Shown here: in pieces, positions 7,470 through 16,775 of the stretch
Layout: each line of letters starts with the position of its first letter
Numbering within the stretch: the first letter of the stretch is position 1
Source: Humidesulfovibrio mexicanus
GTDB taxonomy: Bacteria; Desulfobacterota; Desulfovibrionia; Desulfovibrionales; Desulfovibrionaceae
Direction of reading: 5' to 3'
DNA: 64,000 nucleotides
Assembly: GCF_900188225.1 (NCBI RefSeq)
Contig: NZ_FZOC01000001.1
Coordinates: 1 to 64,000, forward strand
Position numbers and translations under genes: made by a program
Notes under the pieces: model-generated
What the model was told of the DNA's origin: nothing
The model's database searches: none
What the model saw: the letters and a program-made list of their open reading frames with translations, nothing else

Positions 7470-8758
7470 GGGTTCTCCGCTCCGCCCGAAGCGCGGGCGG
7501 CCAGGATGGATTCGATGATGTCAGCGGCCTCGACAAGGCCGGAAACCACGTAATGGGGTCGGCAGTCACCGGCCGATGCATGCGCAGCACCGTAGCCCGT
7601 GGTCACCAGAAACGTCGTGGCGTTCACTACCAGCCCCAGATTGATATCGCAAGGTTTATCGCCGATGACAAAGCTTGTGCGTGGATCCAGAGCGAGTTCG
7701 GTCCGTGCCCGTTCGATCATTCCGGAAAAGGGTTTGCGGCAGGCGCATCCCTGGTCCGGTGCATGGGGGCAGACGTACATGGCGTCCAACCTTGCCCCCT
7801 GGGCTTCAAGCAGGTCAAGCAGGCGGCCATGCACGCGCTCCACATCGCCTCGGCCGAAATAGCCGCGCCCCACGCCGGATTGGTTGCTCACCAGCACCAG
7901 CGGCAGGCCAAGAAGCGCCATTCGGCGCAGTCCTTCGGCGACGCCGGGCAGCAGTTCAACCCCATCCGGTTCGTGCAGGTAATGTCTTTCTGCTATGAGC
8001 GTGCCGTCCCGGTCCAGGAATACGGCAGGCCGCTCTTCGACACCATTCGGCAGACCCAGCAGGAACCGTCCGGCGGCCGCGTATGATTCCGGTGTCCCAA
8101 TGTCCAGAAAGCGGGCCTTGGCTCGATAGGCACACAGAACGCCTCGCTCTGCGAGTGCTGGGAACACATCGCGCTCCAGCGAGGCCCGTTGTCCCGCCTC
8201 AACGGTGTCGAGGCAGTCCGGTCGCAGCAGATACACTCCAGCGCTGATCCACCCGGCCCCTCCCTGCCCCTTTTCTGAAAAGCCGCGCACGACGCCATTG
8301 ACATCCGTAGTCACGCTGCCATATCGGGCAGCGTCTTCCACCGGGACCAGCAAGAGTGTGGCGGCTTCAGTCCGTGACTGGAACCAGTCCAGATAATCGC
8401 TCAGGTCCGCATCCGTCAGGGAGTCACCGTTTATACACAGGGCGAGTTCGGCGGGGTGGCGGGAGAACGCAAGACGCAAGGCCCCGGCGGTGTCCAACGG
8501 AGCCTCTTCCCTCGAGTAAAGCAGCTCCACCCCACGGTATGAGGTGCCCAAAACGTCTTCAAGCACTTGCGCCATGTGGCCCGTGCACAAGACCGCGCGC
8601 CGGACGCCATGCCGAACCAGGACATCCAACAAATGGTATATGTACGGACGGCCCAGTATTTCAGCCAGCGCCTTGGGGCGGTCGGCGACAACCTGGCGAA
8701 GGCGGGTGCCGAACCCGCCCGCCAGGATGAATGCCGTCGCGTTCGTCAGGCCTGACAT
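7466..8758 (-). CDS. Fused sugar-1-phosphate nucleotidyltransferase (HddC-like) / GmhB-like HAD phosphatase
   Basis: A 430-residue two-domain protein. Residues 7-235 form an NTP-transferase domain (FILAGGFGTRL at 10-20, PKALAEILGRP, catalytic NGD at 110-112) like HddC, which makes GDP-D-glycero-D-manno-heptose. Residues 245-415 form a HAD phosphatase with nucleophile motif FLDRDGTLI (Asp249, Asp251), SNQSGVGRGYF, a zinc loop CPHAPDQGCACRKP and IGDK, all typical of D,D-heptose 1,7-bisphosphate phosphatase GmhB. The fusion joins dephosphorylation at C7 with nucleotidylation at C1 of the same intermediate, following HddA. GDP is expected from family membership but not proven. The gene is 2 bp from the SDR gene and overlaps the kinase gene. 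Confidence 0.85.
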   Translation of the reverse strand: MSGLTNATAFILAGGFGTRLRQVVADRPKALAEILGRPYIYHLLDVLVRHGVRRAVLCTGHMAQVLEDVLGTSYRGVELLYSREEAPLDTAGALRLAFSRHPAELALCINGDSLTDADLSDYLDWFQSRTEAATLLLVPVEDAARYGSVTTDVNGVVRGFSEKGQGGAGWISAGVYLLRPDCLDTVEAGQRASLERDVFPALAERGVLCAYRAKARFLDIGTPESYAAAGRFLLGLPNGVEERPAVFLDRDGTLIAERHYLHEPDGVELLPGVAEGLRRMALLGLPLVLVSNQSGVGRGYFGRGDVERVHGRLLDLLEAQGARLDAMYVCPHAPDQGCACRKPFSGMIERARTELALDPRTSFVIGDKPCDINLGLVVNATTFLVTTGYGAAHASAGDCRPHYVVSGLVEAADIIESILAARASGGAENP

Positions 8759-8760
8759 GC

Positions 8761-9717
<957 letters not shown>

Positions 9718-9742
9718 TTATGCCGTGGACGAGGCTCGACTG

Positions 9743-10843
9743 CTAGGAGCGCAGGGAGGCAGTGAGGGCCTTGGTCACGATGTCGGCCACCTGGCGCGAG
9801 CCTTCCGCATTCAGATGGACGACATCATACATGGTGAGACGGGTTTTGGGAACCATGCGGTCGAGATCGATGAGCAGGACGTCCTGCTCGGCAGCGACCT
9901 TGCGCACAGTCTCGTTCAGGGTGTCATAACAGACCTTGTATTGTTCATAGCTCAGTCCCCAACTTTGAAATATGGGCTGTATTTGGCGCTCAAGGTTCTC
10001 TGCCAGCTTTGGAGTAAAGCGGTTGCATTGGGTCATAAGCACGGGGGTGATGTCGTGCTGACGACACAGGAAGACGAACAGGTCAAGATTCTTCTTGTAC
10101 TCTTTAGACATGCGTTCAGGAACCACATTGCGGGCCATGGTGCGCTGTCCAGCGAATTCGTCCTTGGCGTCAACTTTGCTCTGTTTGTGCCCAATGAGGT
10201 TGTCGATGATCCAGCGCTTGGCGAAGTTGTATTCCTTGTCCTGAATGATGCCCCGCGTGGCGTTTTGACTCCAGTAGTCACCAAGCATCGCCATGAATGT
10301 CAGGTCGTTGATGCATTCCATGAGCACAGCGAACTGCGGTCGCATAGGCAGCACTTTGGCTTGTAGAATCAGGTCGCAATGCAAGGTGTTGTTTCCGGCG
10401 TGCCCTGTGTTGTAGGCATTCACCTTTTTCCCGATGGCGGCCTCAAGGTTGCGCCCGACAAGATATGGGAAGCGCTCCTTCTCATCCATGAAGTGGCACT
10501 CCGTTGTGGAGCCGCCTAGAAAGACAATGGATATGTCGGGAGACTCGTGGATGCGCGACGGCAGAATGAACCCATTGTCATCCGTGCGCAGCCGATATGG
10601 CTTGTCCTCAAGACCGTCAGCCACTTGCAATAGTCCACGCGGCGGGGATTGTGACAGATCCGAACTGACCCGCGGCTCCCGAAGGATGATGCTGCGTTCG
10701 TAGCCTCGCTTGACCTCGTCACGCACGATCTTGACGGCAAAAAGCGCTGCGCCAAGCAGTACGAGACCAAGCAGGCTGTAGAACACTGCGAAGACGGTCC
10801 TGCCGCGACCTTCAAACCTGTTTTCGCGTGGCGCTTTCGTCAT
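9743..10843 (-). CDS. Membrane-anchored SGNH/GDSL hydrolase family protein
   Basis: A 366-residue protein with one N-terminal membrane segment (about residues 18-38) and an exported SGNH domain. Block I is VFLGGSTTE with the nucleophilic Ser, a conserved Asn follows in NTGHAGNNT, and the Asp-x-x-His block is DVVH near the C-terminus. Such proteins add or remove O-acetyl groups on extracytoplasmic glycans. The open frame continues upstream into the tRNA-Leu gene, giving a spurious 40-residue extension; the ATG at 10843 is the first start outside the tRNA. It is 43 bp from the SDR gene and is probably the first gene of the sugar operon or linked to it. Substrate unknown. Confidence 0.78.
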   Translation of the reverse strand: MTKAPRENRFEGRGRTVFAVFYSLLGLVLLGAALFAVKIVRDEVKRGYERSIILREPRVSSDLSQSPPRGLLQVADGLEDKPYRLRTDDNGFILPSRIHESPDISIVFLGGSTTECHFMDEKERFPYLVGRNLEAAIGKKVNAYNTGHAGNNTLHCDLILQAKVLPMRPQFAVLMECINDLTFMAMLGDYWSQNATRGIIQDKEYNFAKRWIIDNLIGHKQSKVDAKDEFAGQRTMARNVVPERMSKEYKKNLDLFVFLCRQHDITPVLMTQCNRFTPKLAENLERQIQPIFQSWGLSYEQYKVCYDTLNETVRKVAAEQDVLLIDLDRMVPKTRLTMYDVVHLNAEGSRQVADIVTKALTASLRS

Positions 10844-10933
10844 GCTGGATGGCCTTTTGCGTTTGGGAGCTGTCTTGAAAACGGAAGAACGTAAAAAGGA
10901 GATCGCTGGGGCCGATCTCCTTTTGATTGTTTT

Positions 10934-11020
10934 TGGTGCCGAAGGGGGGACTCGAACCCCCACAGGATTTCTCCCACTACCACCTCAAAGTAGCGTGTCT
11001 ACCAGTTCCACCACCTCGGC
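10934..11020 (-). tRNA. tRNA-Leu (anticodon GAG)
   Basis: An 87-nt type-II tRNA with a 7-bp acceptor stem (GCCGAGG), a long variable arm, anticodon GAG in the loop TTTGAGG, T-arm GGTTCGAGTCC and an encoded CCA end. It starts 7 bp after the secG stop codon, the same secG-tRNA-Leu(GAG) order as secG-leuU of E. coli, so it is probably processed from the secG transcript. Confidence 0.97.
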
Positions 11021-11027
11021 AAAAAAC

Positions 11028-11396
11028 CTATTTGCTCTCCCCCGTCGTCTGTTCAGACTTGGGCTGCGTCTTTTCCTCAAAAGAGACGCCGCCGGGGACA
11101 GGGGTTGGCGCTGGGGCTGGAGTGGCGATTCCAGCCGCCCCCTGCGTCATCAAAGTACTATCACCCAAAGCACTAGGCTTTGTCAAGACATTGTATGCAA
11201 GAGAAGTGACGAGAAAAACAGCGGCCAATCCGGCGGTGATGCGCACAAGGAGACCACCTGCGCCAGTGCTTCCGAACACGGAACCGGAACCGCCGCCGAA
11301 AATAACCCCCATCCCCTCTTGTCCGGACTGAAGCAGGACGAAGAGGATCAAAAAAACGCAGGCAAGAATATGGATCGTCAGCACAATTGTTTGCAA
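11028..11396 (-). CDS. secG: Protein-export membrane protein SecG
   Basis: A 122-residue protein with two membrane helices (about 3-23 and 52-72) joined by the conserved cytoplasmic loop containing LLQSGQEGMGVIFGGGSGSVFG. SecG is the small subunit of SecYEG and assists SecA-driven export. After helix two there is a low-complexity tail rich in Ala, Pro and Thr, common in this family. It lies 32 bp downstream of tpiA and immediately before tRNA-Leu, indicating one transcript. Confidence 0.95.
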   Translation of the reverse strand: MQTIVLTIHILACVFLILFVLLQSGQEGMGVIFGGGSGSVFGSTGAGGLLVRITAGLAAVFLVTSLAYNVLTKPSALGDSTLMTQGAAGIATPAPAPTPVPGGVSFEEKTQPKSEQTTGESK

Positions 11397-11428
11397 CGCT
11401 TTCTCCTCTCATGGACCTGTGCGGCTGA

Positions 11429-12181
11429 CTAGGCCAGAACAATGCGGCTGAAGTCGTCAGCCTTCAGGCTCGCGCCTCCTACCAGGACACCCTCGACATT
11501 GTCAAGGGCAATGATTTCCGAGGCGTTGTCCGGCTTCACGCTCCCGCCATAGAGAATGCGAACCGAGCGCGCTCCGCTCCCCAGAATCCCTTCGAGCAGA
11601 CGGCGCACCAGCGCGTGCGCCTCGAGAATCTCTTCCGGTCCGGCGACCAGCCCGGTGCCGATGGCCCAGACCGGTTCATAGGCCAGGCAAAGGCGTTCCG
11701 GCGAAATATCCTGCGGAACATTCTGAAGTCCCTGCTCCATTTGCCGGATCAGCACATCCTTAAGCTGCCCGGCTTTCCGCTCTTCCATGGTCTCGCCGAC
11801 GCACAGGATGACGCCAAGCCCCTGAGCCAGTCCAAAAGCCGTTTTTTGCCCAACGAAGGCGTCGCTTTCACCGATCACGTGCCTGCGCTCCGAATGCCCG
11901 GTCAAGGCCCAGCGGGCTCCGGCATCGAGCAGCATGGCCGGGGAAACCTCACCCGTAAAGGCGCCATGGGCGGCGGGATAGAAATCCTGAGCCCCGACTT
12001 GAAATCCAGACGCTCCTCCAAGGCCATGAAGTGTGGCGTCAATGGCGGTGAAGGGCGGGATGAGCAACGCCTCACGACCGGCAGGCAGGGCGGAAACCAG
12101 TCGGACAAGGTCGCGCGCGGTCTGGTTTGCCTCTGCGCGGGTTTTGTGCATTTTCCAATTGGCGGCGAAAAGCGTGTTCAT
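11429..12181 (-). CDS. tpiA: Triosephosphate isomerase
   Basis: A 250-residue TIM-barrel enzyme, the usual length. The substrate Asn/Lys are in AANWKMHKT at the start, the electrophilic His is in TGHSERR (about 94-100), the catalytic Glu is in AYEPVWAIGTG (about 163-173), and the phosphate-binding GGSVKPDN is near the C-terminus. It interconverts dihydroxyacetone phosphate and glyceraldehyde 3-phosphate. It is followed by secG, with rimI 36 bp upstream. Confidence 0.97.
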   Translation of the reverse strand: MNTLFAANWKMHKTRAEANQTARDLVRLVSALPAGREALLIPPFTAIDATLHGLGGASGFQVGAQDFYPAAHGAFTGEVSPAMLLDAGARWALTGHSERRHVIGESDAFVGQKTAFGLAQGLGVILCVGETMEERKAGQLKDVLIRQMEQGLQNVPQDISPERLCLAYEPVWAIGTGLVAGPEEILEAHALVRRLLEGILGSGARSVRILYGGSVKPDNASEIIALDNVEGVLVGGASLKADDFSRIVLA

Positions 12182-12217
12182 GCTAGATGCTCCGGCGTCG
12201 GGGCGCGTGGCTCCGGC

Positions 12218-12703
12218 TCAAGTTGGCTGGTCGGCGCGGCTGGTCAAAGGCAAAAAATCCAGTCGAAACAGCAGCGCATCCTCGTGGTTGTCGGGGTAAT
12301 AGTTCTTCCGGACGCCCACCTCGATAAACCCGAATTTACGGTAAAGGTCAATGGCCGGGATGTTTGAACGCCGGACCTCGAGAAAGCCTTCCCCGGCCCC
12401 GCGTCTTTGGCAACAGTCAATGGCCGCGCCAAGCAGGCGGGTCGCCAGGCCTTTCCGCCTATGAAAAGGGTGCGTGGCGATGTTCAGAATTTCCATTTCC
12501 CCGGCGATGAGCGAATATGCCACATAGCCCAGCAGGGCACCGCGTTCACGGGTTCCAAGGATCTGGAACGCCCCCCGTTCAAGCCCCAGGAGGAACTGCT
12601 CGCGCGTCCAGCGTGTGCGGAAGCACATGCGCTCCAAAGCCATGACATCCGCGATGTCGGCCACGCCGAGCGGCCAGCAGTTCCAGGCTTGCAACGTGTC
12701 CAT
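12218..12703 (-). CDS. rimI: Ribosomal-protein-alanine N-acetyltransferase-like GNAT (RimI)
   Basis: A 161-residue GNAT acetyltransferase from the ATG at 12703. The acetyl-CoA loop is IATHPFHRRKGLATRLL (motif A with R-x-x-G-x-A), followed by FLEVRRSNIPAIDLYRKFGF and VGVRKNYYPDNHEDALLF, typical of RimI. The family acetylates the N-terminal Ala of ribosomal protein bS18. A longer frame starts 31 codons earlier but lacks family similarity. It is first in the rimI-tpiA-secG-tRNA-Leu group and is divergent from the Nudix gene. Confidence 0.88.
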   Translation of the reverse strand: MDTLQAWNCWPLGVADIADVMALERMCFRTRWTREQFLLGLERGAFQILGTRERGALLGYVAYSLIAGEMEILNIATHPFHRRKGLATRLLGAAIDCCQRRGAGEGFLEVRRSNIPAIDLYRKFGFIEVGVRKNYYPDNHEDALLFRLDFLPLTSRADQPT

Positions 12704-12771
12704 GTCTTGCCCTATCCTTTGGGTGTCAGCGCCAAGCTGTCGGCAGCAGATCAATTCTCCACGAGGTCCCG

Positions 12772-13314
12772 ATGCCCCAGGCCGTTTCCATGCCAACCTT
12801 CCCCCAATTGGTGGAGATTCTTGATATGGAACAACGTGTGGTGGCCGTTATGCCCGCCCAGGAGGCCGCCCGACAGAAATTGTGTCACCGCACCGTGGCC
12901 GTGCTGCTCTTCGATGAACAAGGGCGGGTGCTTTTGCGGCGCAACGACCTGGGGGCGCGCAGGCAACTCGGAACCTGGGATGTACCTGTCTGCGGCGCTG
13001 TTCTTGCGGGCGAGTCGGTGTTCGATGCCGCTGTTCGGTTCCTGCGGTCCGGCCTGGGCATCCATGCGGAACGCCTCCGCCCGTTGTTGGAACTCCCGCC
13101 CCTGCCAGAAAACAGCAACGAGGTTTTGCAGGTTTTCGGGCTTACCCGTTCCGACAACGCCACTTTTTCGTCGGGGCGCGAGGGCTCGGAATACAGTTTC
13201 ACGCCCGAAGAACTGGCCTGCCTACTGCGCGATTTCCGCGAAATGGCCGCGCCACGCGTGCATCTGCTTGCCGAAGCCATGAGCCTCAAAGGGTTGTGGC
13301 GGAAGCGGCCTTGA
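12772..13314 (+). CDS. NUDIX-fold protein with degenerate Nudix box
   Basis: A 180-residue protein resembling isopentenyl-diphosphate-isomerase-type NUDIX proteins (VVAVMPAQEAARQKLCHRTV, LLRRNDLGARRQLGTWDVPV). The Nudix box should read GX5EX7REUXEEXGU. Here GAVLAGESVFDAAVRFLRSG keeps the Gly and first Glu, but the catalytic REUXEE core is RFLRSG, lacking the metal-binding glutamates. Hydrolase activity is therefore doubtful. A GAGGT ribosome-binding site precedes the ATG. The last 29 bp overlap the convergent suhB gene. Confidence 0.75.
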   Translation: MPQAVSMPTFPQLVEILDMEQRVVAVMPAQEAARQKLCHRTVAVLLFDEQGRVLLRRNDLGARRQLGTWDVPVCGAVLAGESVFDAAVRFLRSGLGIHAERLRPLLELPPLPENSNEVLQVFGLTRSDNATFSSGREGSEYSFTPEELACLLRDFREMAAPRVHLLAEAMSLKGLWRKRP

Positions 13315-14098
13315 GCATACGCTGCAGTGGTTCAAAAAGGTCGCCATTGGTGGCGAGAATGTCCGGTCCGCCAAGCCTGTACGGGAGGGAGCCCATCATT
13401 GTGCCGACGCGCCCCCCGGCCTCGGCGACAAGCAGCACGCCCGCCGCAGTGTCCCACGGGTTCAGCGCGAACTCAAAAAAGCCATCGTAGCGGCCACAGG
13501 CCACATAGGCCAAATCCAACGCGGCGGAACCAGCCCGGCGCACGCCCTGCGTCTCTGGCAGCGCCTTGGACAGCTGCCGCAAAATGGCTTCTTTGTGATC
13601 CTCTATGCGATAGGGAAACCCCGTGGACACAAGGGCCGCCTCCATGGCCGAAACTCCGGAGACGCGCATGGGACTGCCGTTCAGGCTGGCGCCCGCGTCT
13701 TTGACTGCGCTGAACAACTCGCCGAGCAGGGGCAGGTTCACCACACCCAGAAGAGGCCCGCCCTCAAGGCACAACGCCACTGATGTGGCGACGAACGGGA
13801 CGCCATGGGCGAAATTCGTTGTCCCGTCAAGGGGGTCCACAACCCACGCAAGGCCGCCGAGCCCGGCGTCCGGACTGCCCTCCTCGCCAAGAAAGCGCGC
13901 CTCGGGCACAATGGAGGAAAGGCTTCTGCGCAACAGGGACTCAACCGCTCCGTCCGTCTCGGTGACGAGGTCTTTCATGCTCGATTTGCAACGGATGCGG
14001 CGAGGGCGCTTGTCGTGCTCGCGCACCAGTTCCCCGGCGGCGCGCACGGCCGATTCTACGGCAGGCAGGAGTGCATGGAGTGAGCTGTGCATCTTCAT
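13286..14098 (-). CDS. suhB: Inositol monophosphatase family protein (SuhB-like)
   Basis: A 270-residue phosphatase of the lithium-sensitive family. It has metal-site motif 1 WVVDPLDGTTNFAHG (about 85-99) and motif 2 NPWDTAAG (about 213-220), plus the Glu in LGEEGSP. It hydrolyses inositol-1-phosphate-like substrates; SuhB of enterics also acts in ribosomal antitermination with Nus factors. Its start overlaps the mreB-like stop by 4 bp, so translation is probably coupled. Confidence 0.92.
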   Translation of the reverse strand: MKMHSSLHALLPAVESAVRAAGELVREHDKRPRRIRCKSSMKDLVTETDGAVESLLRRSLSSIVPEARFLGEEGSPDAGLGGLAWVVDPLDGTTNFAHGVPFVATSVALCLEGGPLLGVVNLPLLGELFSAVKDAGASLNGSPMRVSGVSAMEAALVSTGFPYRIEDHKEAILRQLSKALPETQGVRRAGSAALDLAYVACGRYDGFFEFALNPWDTAAGVLLVAEAGGRVGTMMGSLPYRLGGPDILATNGDLFEPLQRMLKAASATTL

Positions 14099-15129
14099 TT
14101 CCGCAACAGGATTTTGCGGAACCCCAAATCCGGCCGTAGAGCGGCGGCCGCGCCCTGTACGGCGGCGTATTGCGGTTCCTCGGCACGGGCAACGCGCAGG
14201 CCGAGCCGTTGCGACAGGCGTGACGTAAGCCCCGGCAGCCGCGCAGCTCCGCCGTACAGCACCAGGCCTGTTTCGCCGATGTCGGCCACGAGTTCGGCCG
14301 GTGCGCGCTCCATGACGCTGCGGACAAGCGCCTCTATTTCAGCTAACGGCTGGTCGAGTGCGCCATCGAGATCCTGATGCAGGAGCTCCAGGGAACACGG
14401 AGAGCCTGTGGTGACGTTTTTCCCCGTCAGGGTGGCGGCGCGTGTTTCGGAAGAGGGCGCAGCGCTGGCCAGGCCCAGCGTGGCTTGTTCGGCCATGTTT
14501 TCGCCTATGGCAACCTGCCTTGTTGCGGCCAAGTGCCGGGCCACGGCCGCGTGGAAGGCGTTGCCGCCGCATGGGATCGTCTCGCTGTGGACAATGTCTG
14601 AAAGGCTGACCATGGTGGCCTCGGTCACCCCTGCGCCGATTCCCAGGAGCAGACGGCCCTTGGGCTGCGTGATGTCCAGTCCCGCCGCAACCGCGGCGGC
14701 AAGAGGCGCGCTCACCATGTCGGCTTTGGCGATGCCGACGGCCTTGCAGCAATCGAGAATCGTGCGTTTTTCGAGTTCCGTAAGCCCGTGCGGCGTAACA
14801 ACGCAGACCTTGATGCGTTTTCCGTCGTTCACAAAAACCTGGGACAACAGATTGCGGAGCAGCAGCTTCGCGGCATTGAAATGCACAATGGCGCCGGCTT
14901 CAAGCGGTTTGACTACCCGGATGCGGTCCGGGGTCTTGCCGAGGTAGCCCTTGGCCTGCACGCCGGTGACGATGACGGTGTCGTCGTACTGCTCCAAGGC
15001 GATGACGGTCGGCTCATCAAGGAGGATGCGCCCATCGGGGCTCGCTATGACAGTTTGGGCGGAACCGATGTCAAGGGCGATGGTATTGCTGCGCAGCATC
15101 GTGAGTGGATTGCGCAGACGCAGCGACAT
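14095..15129 (-). CDS. MreB/Mbl-like actin-family rod-shape protein
   Basis: A 344-residue actin-ATPase-fold protein. The phosphate-1 loop is IALDIGSAQTVIA, phosphate-2 is LLLGIGAGVTEATM, and the adenosine loop is LVLYGGAARLPGL; it follows MreB organisation (VVKPLEAGAIVHF; CVVTPHGLTELEKRTILDCC). MreB forms membrane-associated filaments that guide lateral wall synthesis. mreC/mreD/rodA are not adjacent, so this may be a second, divergent paralogue. Its N-terminus carries a short arginine/leucine segment before the core, possibly a membrane anchor. It lies 6 bp after a small Cys-rich gene. Confidence 0.85.
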   Translation of the reverse strand: MSLRLRNPLTMLRSNTIALDIGSAQTVIASPDGRILLDEPTVIALEQYDDTVIVTGVQAKGYLGKTPDRIRVVKPLEAGAIVHFNAAKLLLRNLLSQVFVNDGKRIKVCVVTPHGLTELEKRTILDCCKAVGIAKADMVSAPLAAAVAAGLDITQPKGRLLLGIGAGVTEATMVSLSDIVHSETIPCGGNAFHAAVARHLAATRQVAIGENMAEQATLGLASAAPSSETRAATLTGKNVTTGSPCSLELLHQDLDGALDQPLAEIEALVRSVMERAPAELVADIGETGLVLYGGAARLPGLTSRLSQRLGLRVARAEEPQYAAVQGAAAALRPDLGFRKILLRK

Positions 15130-15135
15130 GGTGGA

Positions 15136-15348
15136 CTACTTGCCTGTCCGGCGCTGGATGAAGAATTCAATGCTGCGATTGAATGTCTTCTCTTCTTCCG
15201 GAGTGAAATAACAGGCGGGAAGTTCGTTGCGAAGCCTATGGTAGTGCAGGCACTCGCAGCACAGACCGTGTTTGCTGCACGAAGTGTTTGTGCAGGTGCA
15301 GTATTTTGAGTTGATGGCCACCCGTGGACACTGATCAATCTTTCGCAT
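15136..15348 (-). CDS. Small cysteine-rich DUF6485-type protein
   Basis: A 70-residue protein with the cysteine pattern YCTCTNTSCSKHGLCCECLHYHR, resembling the small DUF6485 family and probably binding zinc or another metal. It ends with an FTPEEEKTFNRS segment. The ATG at 15348 has a strong Shine-Dalgarno sequence (GGAGGGG, 5-nt spacing). A much longer open frame running upstream is antisense to gcvT and is spurious. It is probably co-transcribed with the mreB-like gene 6 bp downstream. Function unknown. Confidence 0.75.
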   Translation of the reverse strand: MRKIDQCPRVAINSKYCTCTNTSCSKHGLCCECLHYHRLRNELPACYFTPEEEKTFNRSIEFFIQRRTGK

Positions 15349-15522
15349 GTAACCCCTCCAGGCGTTGCCGCCAGAGGGATTTCTAAAGAACTTCTCTCCT
15401 TGCGTCAACAATCCGCCCGCAGACATGCCGCGGCCGACGCAGAGTTCGAAAGACCATTGAGAATCCAGGCGTCTTGTGTCATGTTGGCACGGACCAGAAG
15501 ACAGCACGACAAGGAGACGATC

Positions 15523-16608
15523 GTGGAGAACTTGAAGCAGACGCCGCTCACAGCTTGGCACCGGGCCAGAGGGGCAAAAATGGCCGCCTTTGCCGGTTTT
15601 GATATGCCAATCCAATACGAAGGCATCATCGCGGAACACGCCCACACACGCCAATTCGCCGGGATATTCGACATCTGCCACATGGGCGAGTTTTCGCTTC
15701 GGGGCACCGGGGCCAAGGACGCGTTGAACGCCGTTGTGACCCAAGACCTGGACACGCTCGCCCCTGGCAAATGCCGCTACGGCTTTCTGCTCAACGCCGA
15801 TGGCGGCGTGCAGGACGACCTCATCATCTATTGCCTGGCCGATGACGAATACATGCTTGTGGTCAATGGCGCGTGCGAAGCCGGAGACTTTGCGCATATC
15901 AAGTCCCAGCTGCCCGCCGCACTCGCCTTCACCAACATTTCCGAAGAAACGGGCAAGATCGACCTGCAGGGCCCCAAGGCTTTCGACGTGCTCAAGCATC
16001 TTCTGGGACAGGATTGTGTTTCTCCAGGATACTTCAACTTCACGCGTACGCGCTGGCAGGGATGTGATCTCATCGTGAGCCGAACCGGGTATACCGGAGA
16101 GCTGGGCTACGAATTCTACATTGATGCGGCAAAGGCCGCAGCGCTTTGGGAGGCACTGATCGCCGATCCGCTGGTCAAGCCCGTGGGCCTTGGCGCGCGC
16201 GACACGTTGCGCCTGGAGATGGGCTACCCTCTTTACGGGCAAGATCTTGATACGGCGCACACCCCTGTCGAGGCAGGCTTTGGCGCGTTGATCACCAAGC
16301 AGAAGCCGTTCACGGGCAAGAACGCCCTCGACACGGTGCGGGAGCGGCTGACCCCCCTCGTCCTTGAGGGACGCCGCAGCGCGCGCCATTACGATGCCGT
16401 GCATCTGCCCGATGGAACCAAGGTCGGCATGGTCACCAGCGGTTCCTTCGCGCCCTCCCTCGGCCATTGCGTCGCCTTGGCCTATGTGGAAGCGAACTAT
16501 GCCGAGGCTGACGAATTTCTTGTGCGCACCCAGCGCGGAGATTTGGCGGCCAGGCGCTCTGCCCTCCCCTTCAACCCCAACGGAACGGCACGCAGGAAGC
16601 TGGCCTAG
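15523..16608 (+). CDS. gcvT: Aminomethyltransferase (glycine cleavage T protein)
   Basis: A 361-residue protein starting at GTG 15523 behind AAGGAG with 6-nt spacing. It has the T-protein signatures FAGFDMPIQYEG, GIFDICHMGEF, LLNADGGVQDDLI, SRTGYTGELGYEFY and GLGARDTLRLEMGYPLYGQ. It transfers the methylene group from the aminomethyl-lipoyl H protein to tetrahydrofolate. gcvH and gcvP are not adjacent. No glycine riboswitch is obvious upstream. The frame is open for 41 more codons upstream, but those lack similarity. Confidence 0.95.
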   Translation: MENLKQTPLTAWHRARGAKMAAFAGFDMPIQYEGIIAEHAHTRQFAGIFDICHMGEFSLRGTGAKDALNAVVTQDLDTLAPGKCRYGFLLNADGGVQDDLIIYCLADDEYMLVVNGACEAGDFAHIKSQLPAALAFTNISEETGKIDLQGPKAFDVLKHLLGQDCVSPGYFNFTRTRWQGCDLIVSRTGYTGELGYEFYIDAAKAAALWEALIADPLVKPVGLGARDTLRLEMGYPLYGQDLDTAHTPVEAGFGALITKQKPFTGKNALDTVRERLTPLVLEGRRSARHYDAVHLPDGTKVGMVTSGSFAPSLGHCVALAYVEANYAEADEFLVRTQRGDLAARRSALPFNPNGTARRKLA

Positions 16609-16635
16609 GGGATGCGGGAAGCAGACAGGAAGGAA

Positions 16636-16660
16636 GGGGAGCTTCGGCTCCCCTTTTTTA
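16636..16660 (+). terminator. Rho-independent terminator after gcvT
   Basis: A perfect 7-bp stem (GGGGAGC / GCTCCCC) closed by a stable TTCG tetraloop and followed by seven T, 27 bp after the gcvT stop. Confidence 0.93.
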
Positions 16661-16775
16661 TTGCATCGTCGGCGGTCTTATTTAGGAAACTCAATACTAT
16701 TTTATTTCAGACTATTATAGTACTGCGTCCGTGAGGTCGCAACCGTATCGGCGTCAGCTTGTTTGCCCTGCGGCT

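Noticed and set aside
10844-10963. N-terminal 40-codon extension of the SGNH hydrolase frame
   Set aside because: It reads through the 3' part of tRNA-Leu (the peptide GVRVPPSAP is the usual translation of a tRNA T-arm/CCA end); the ATG at 10843 is outside the tRNA.
15349-15522. Glycine riboswitch upstream of gcvT
   Set aside because: No recognisable paired aptamer pattern or terminator was seen in this short leader; gcvT has a plain ribosome-binding site.
15349-16467. Long minus-strand open frame across gcvT
   Set aside because: It is antisense to a well-supported gcvT; only its last 70 codons, behind a strong ribosome-binding site at 15348, form a real gene.
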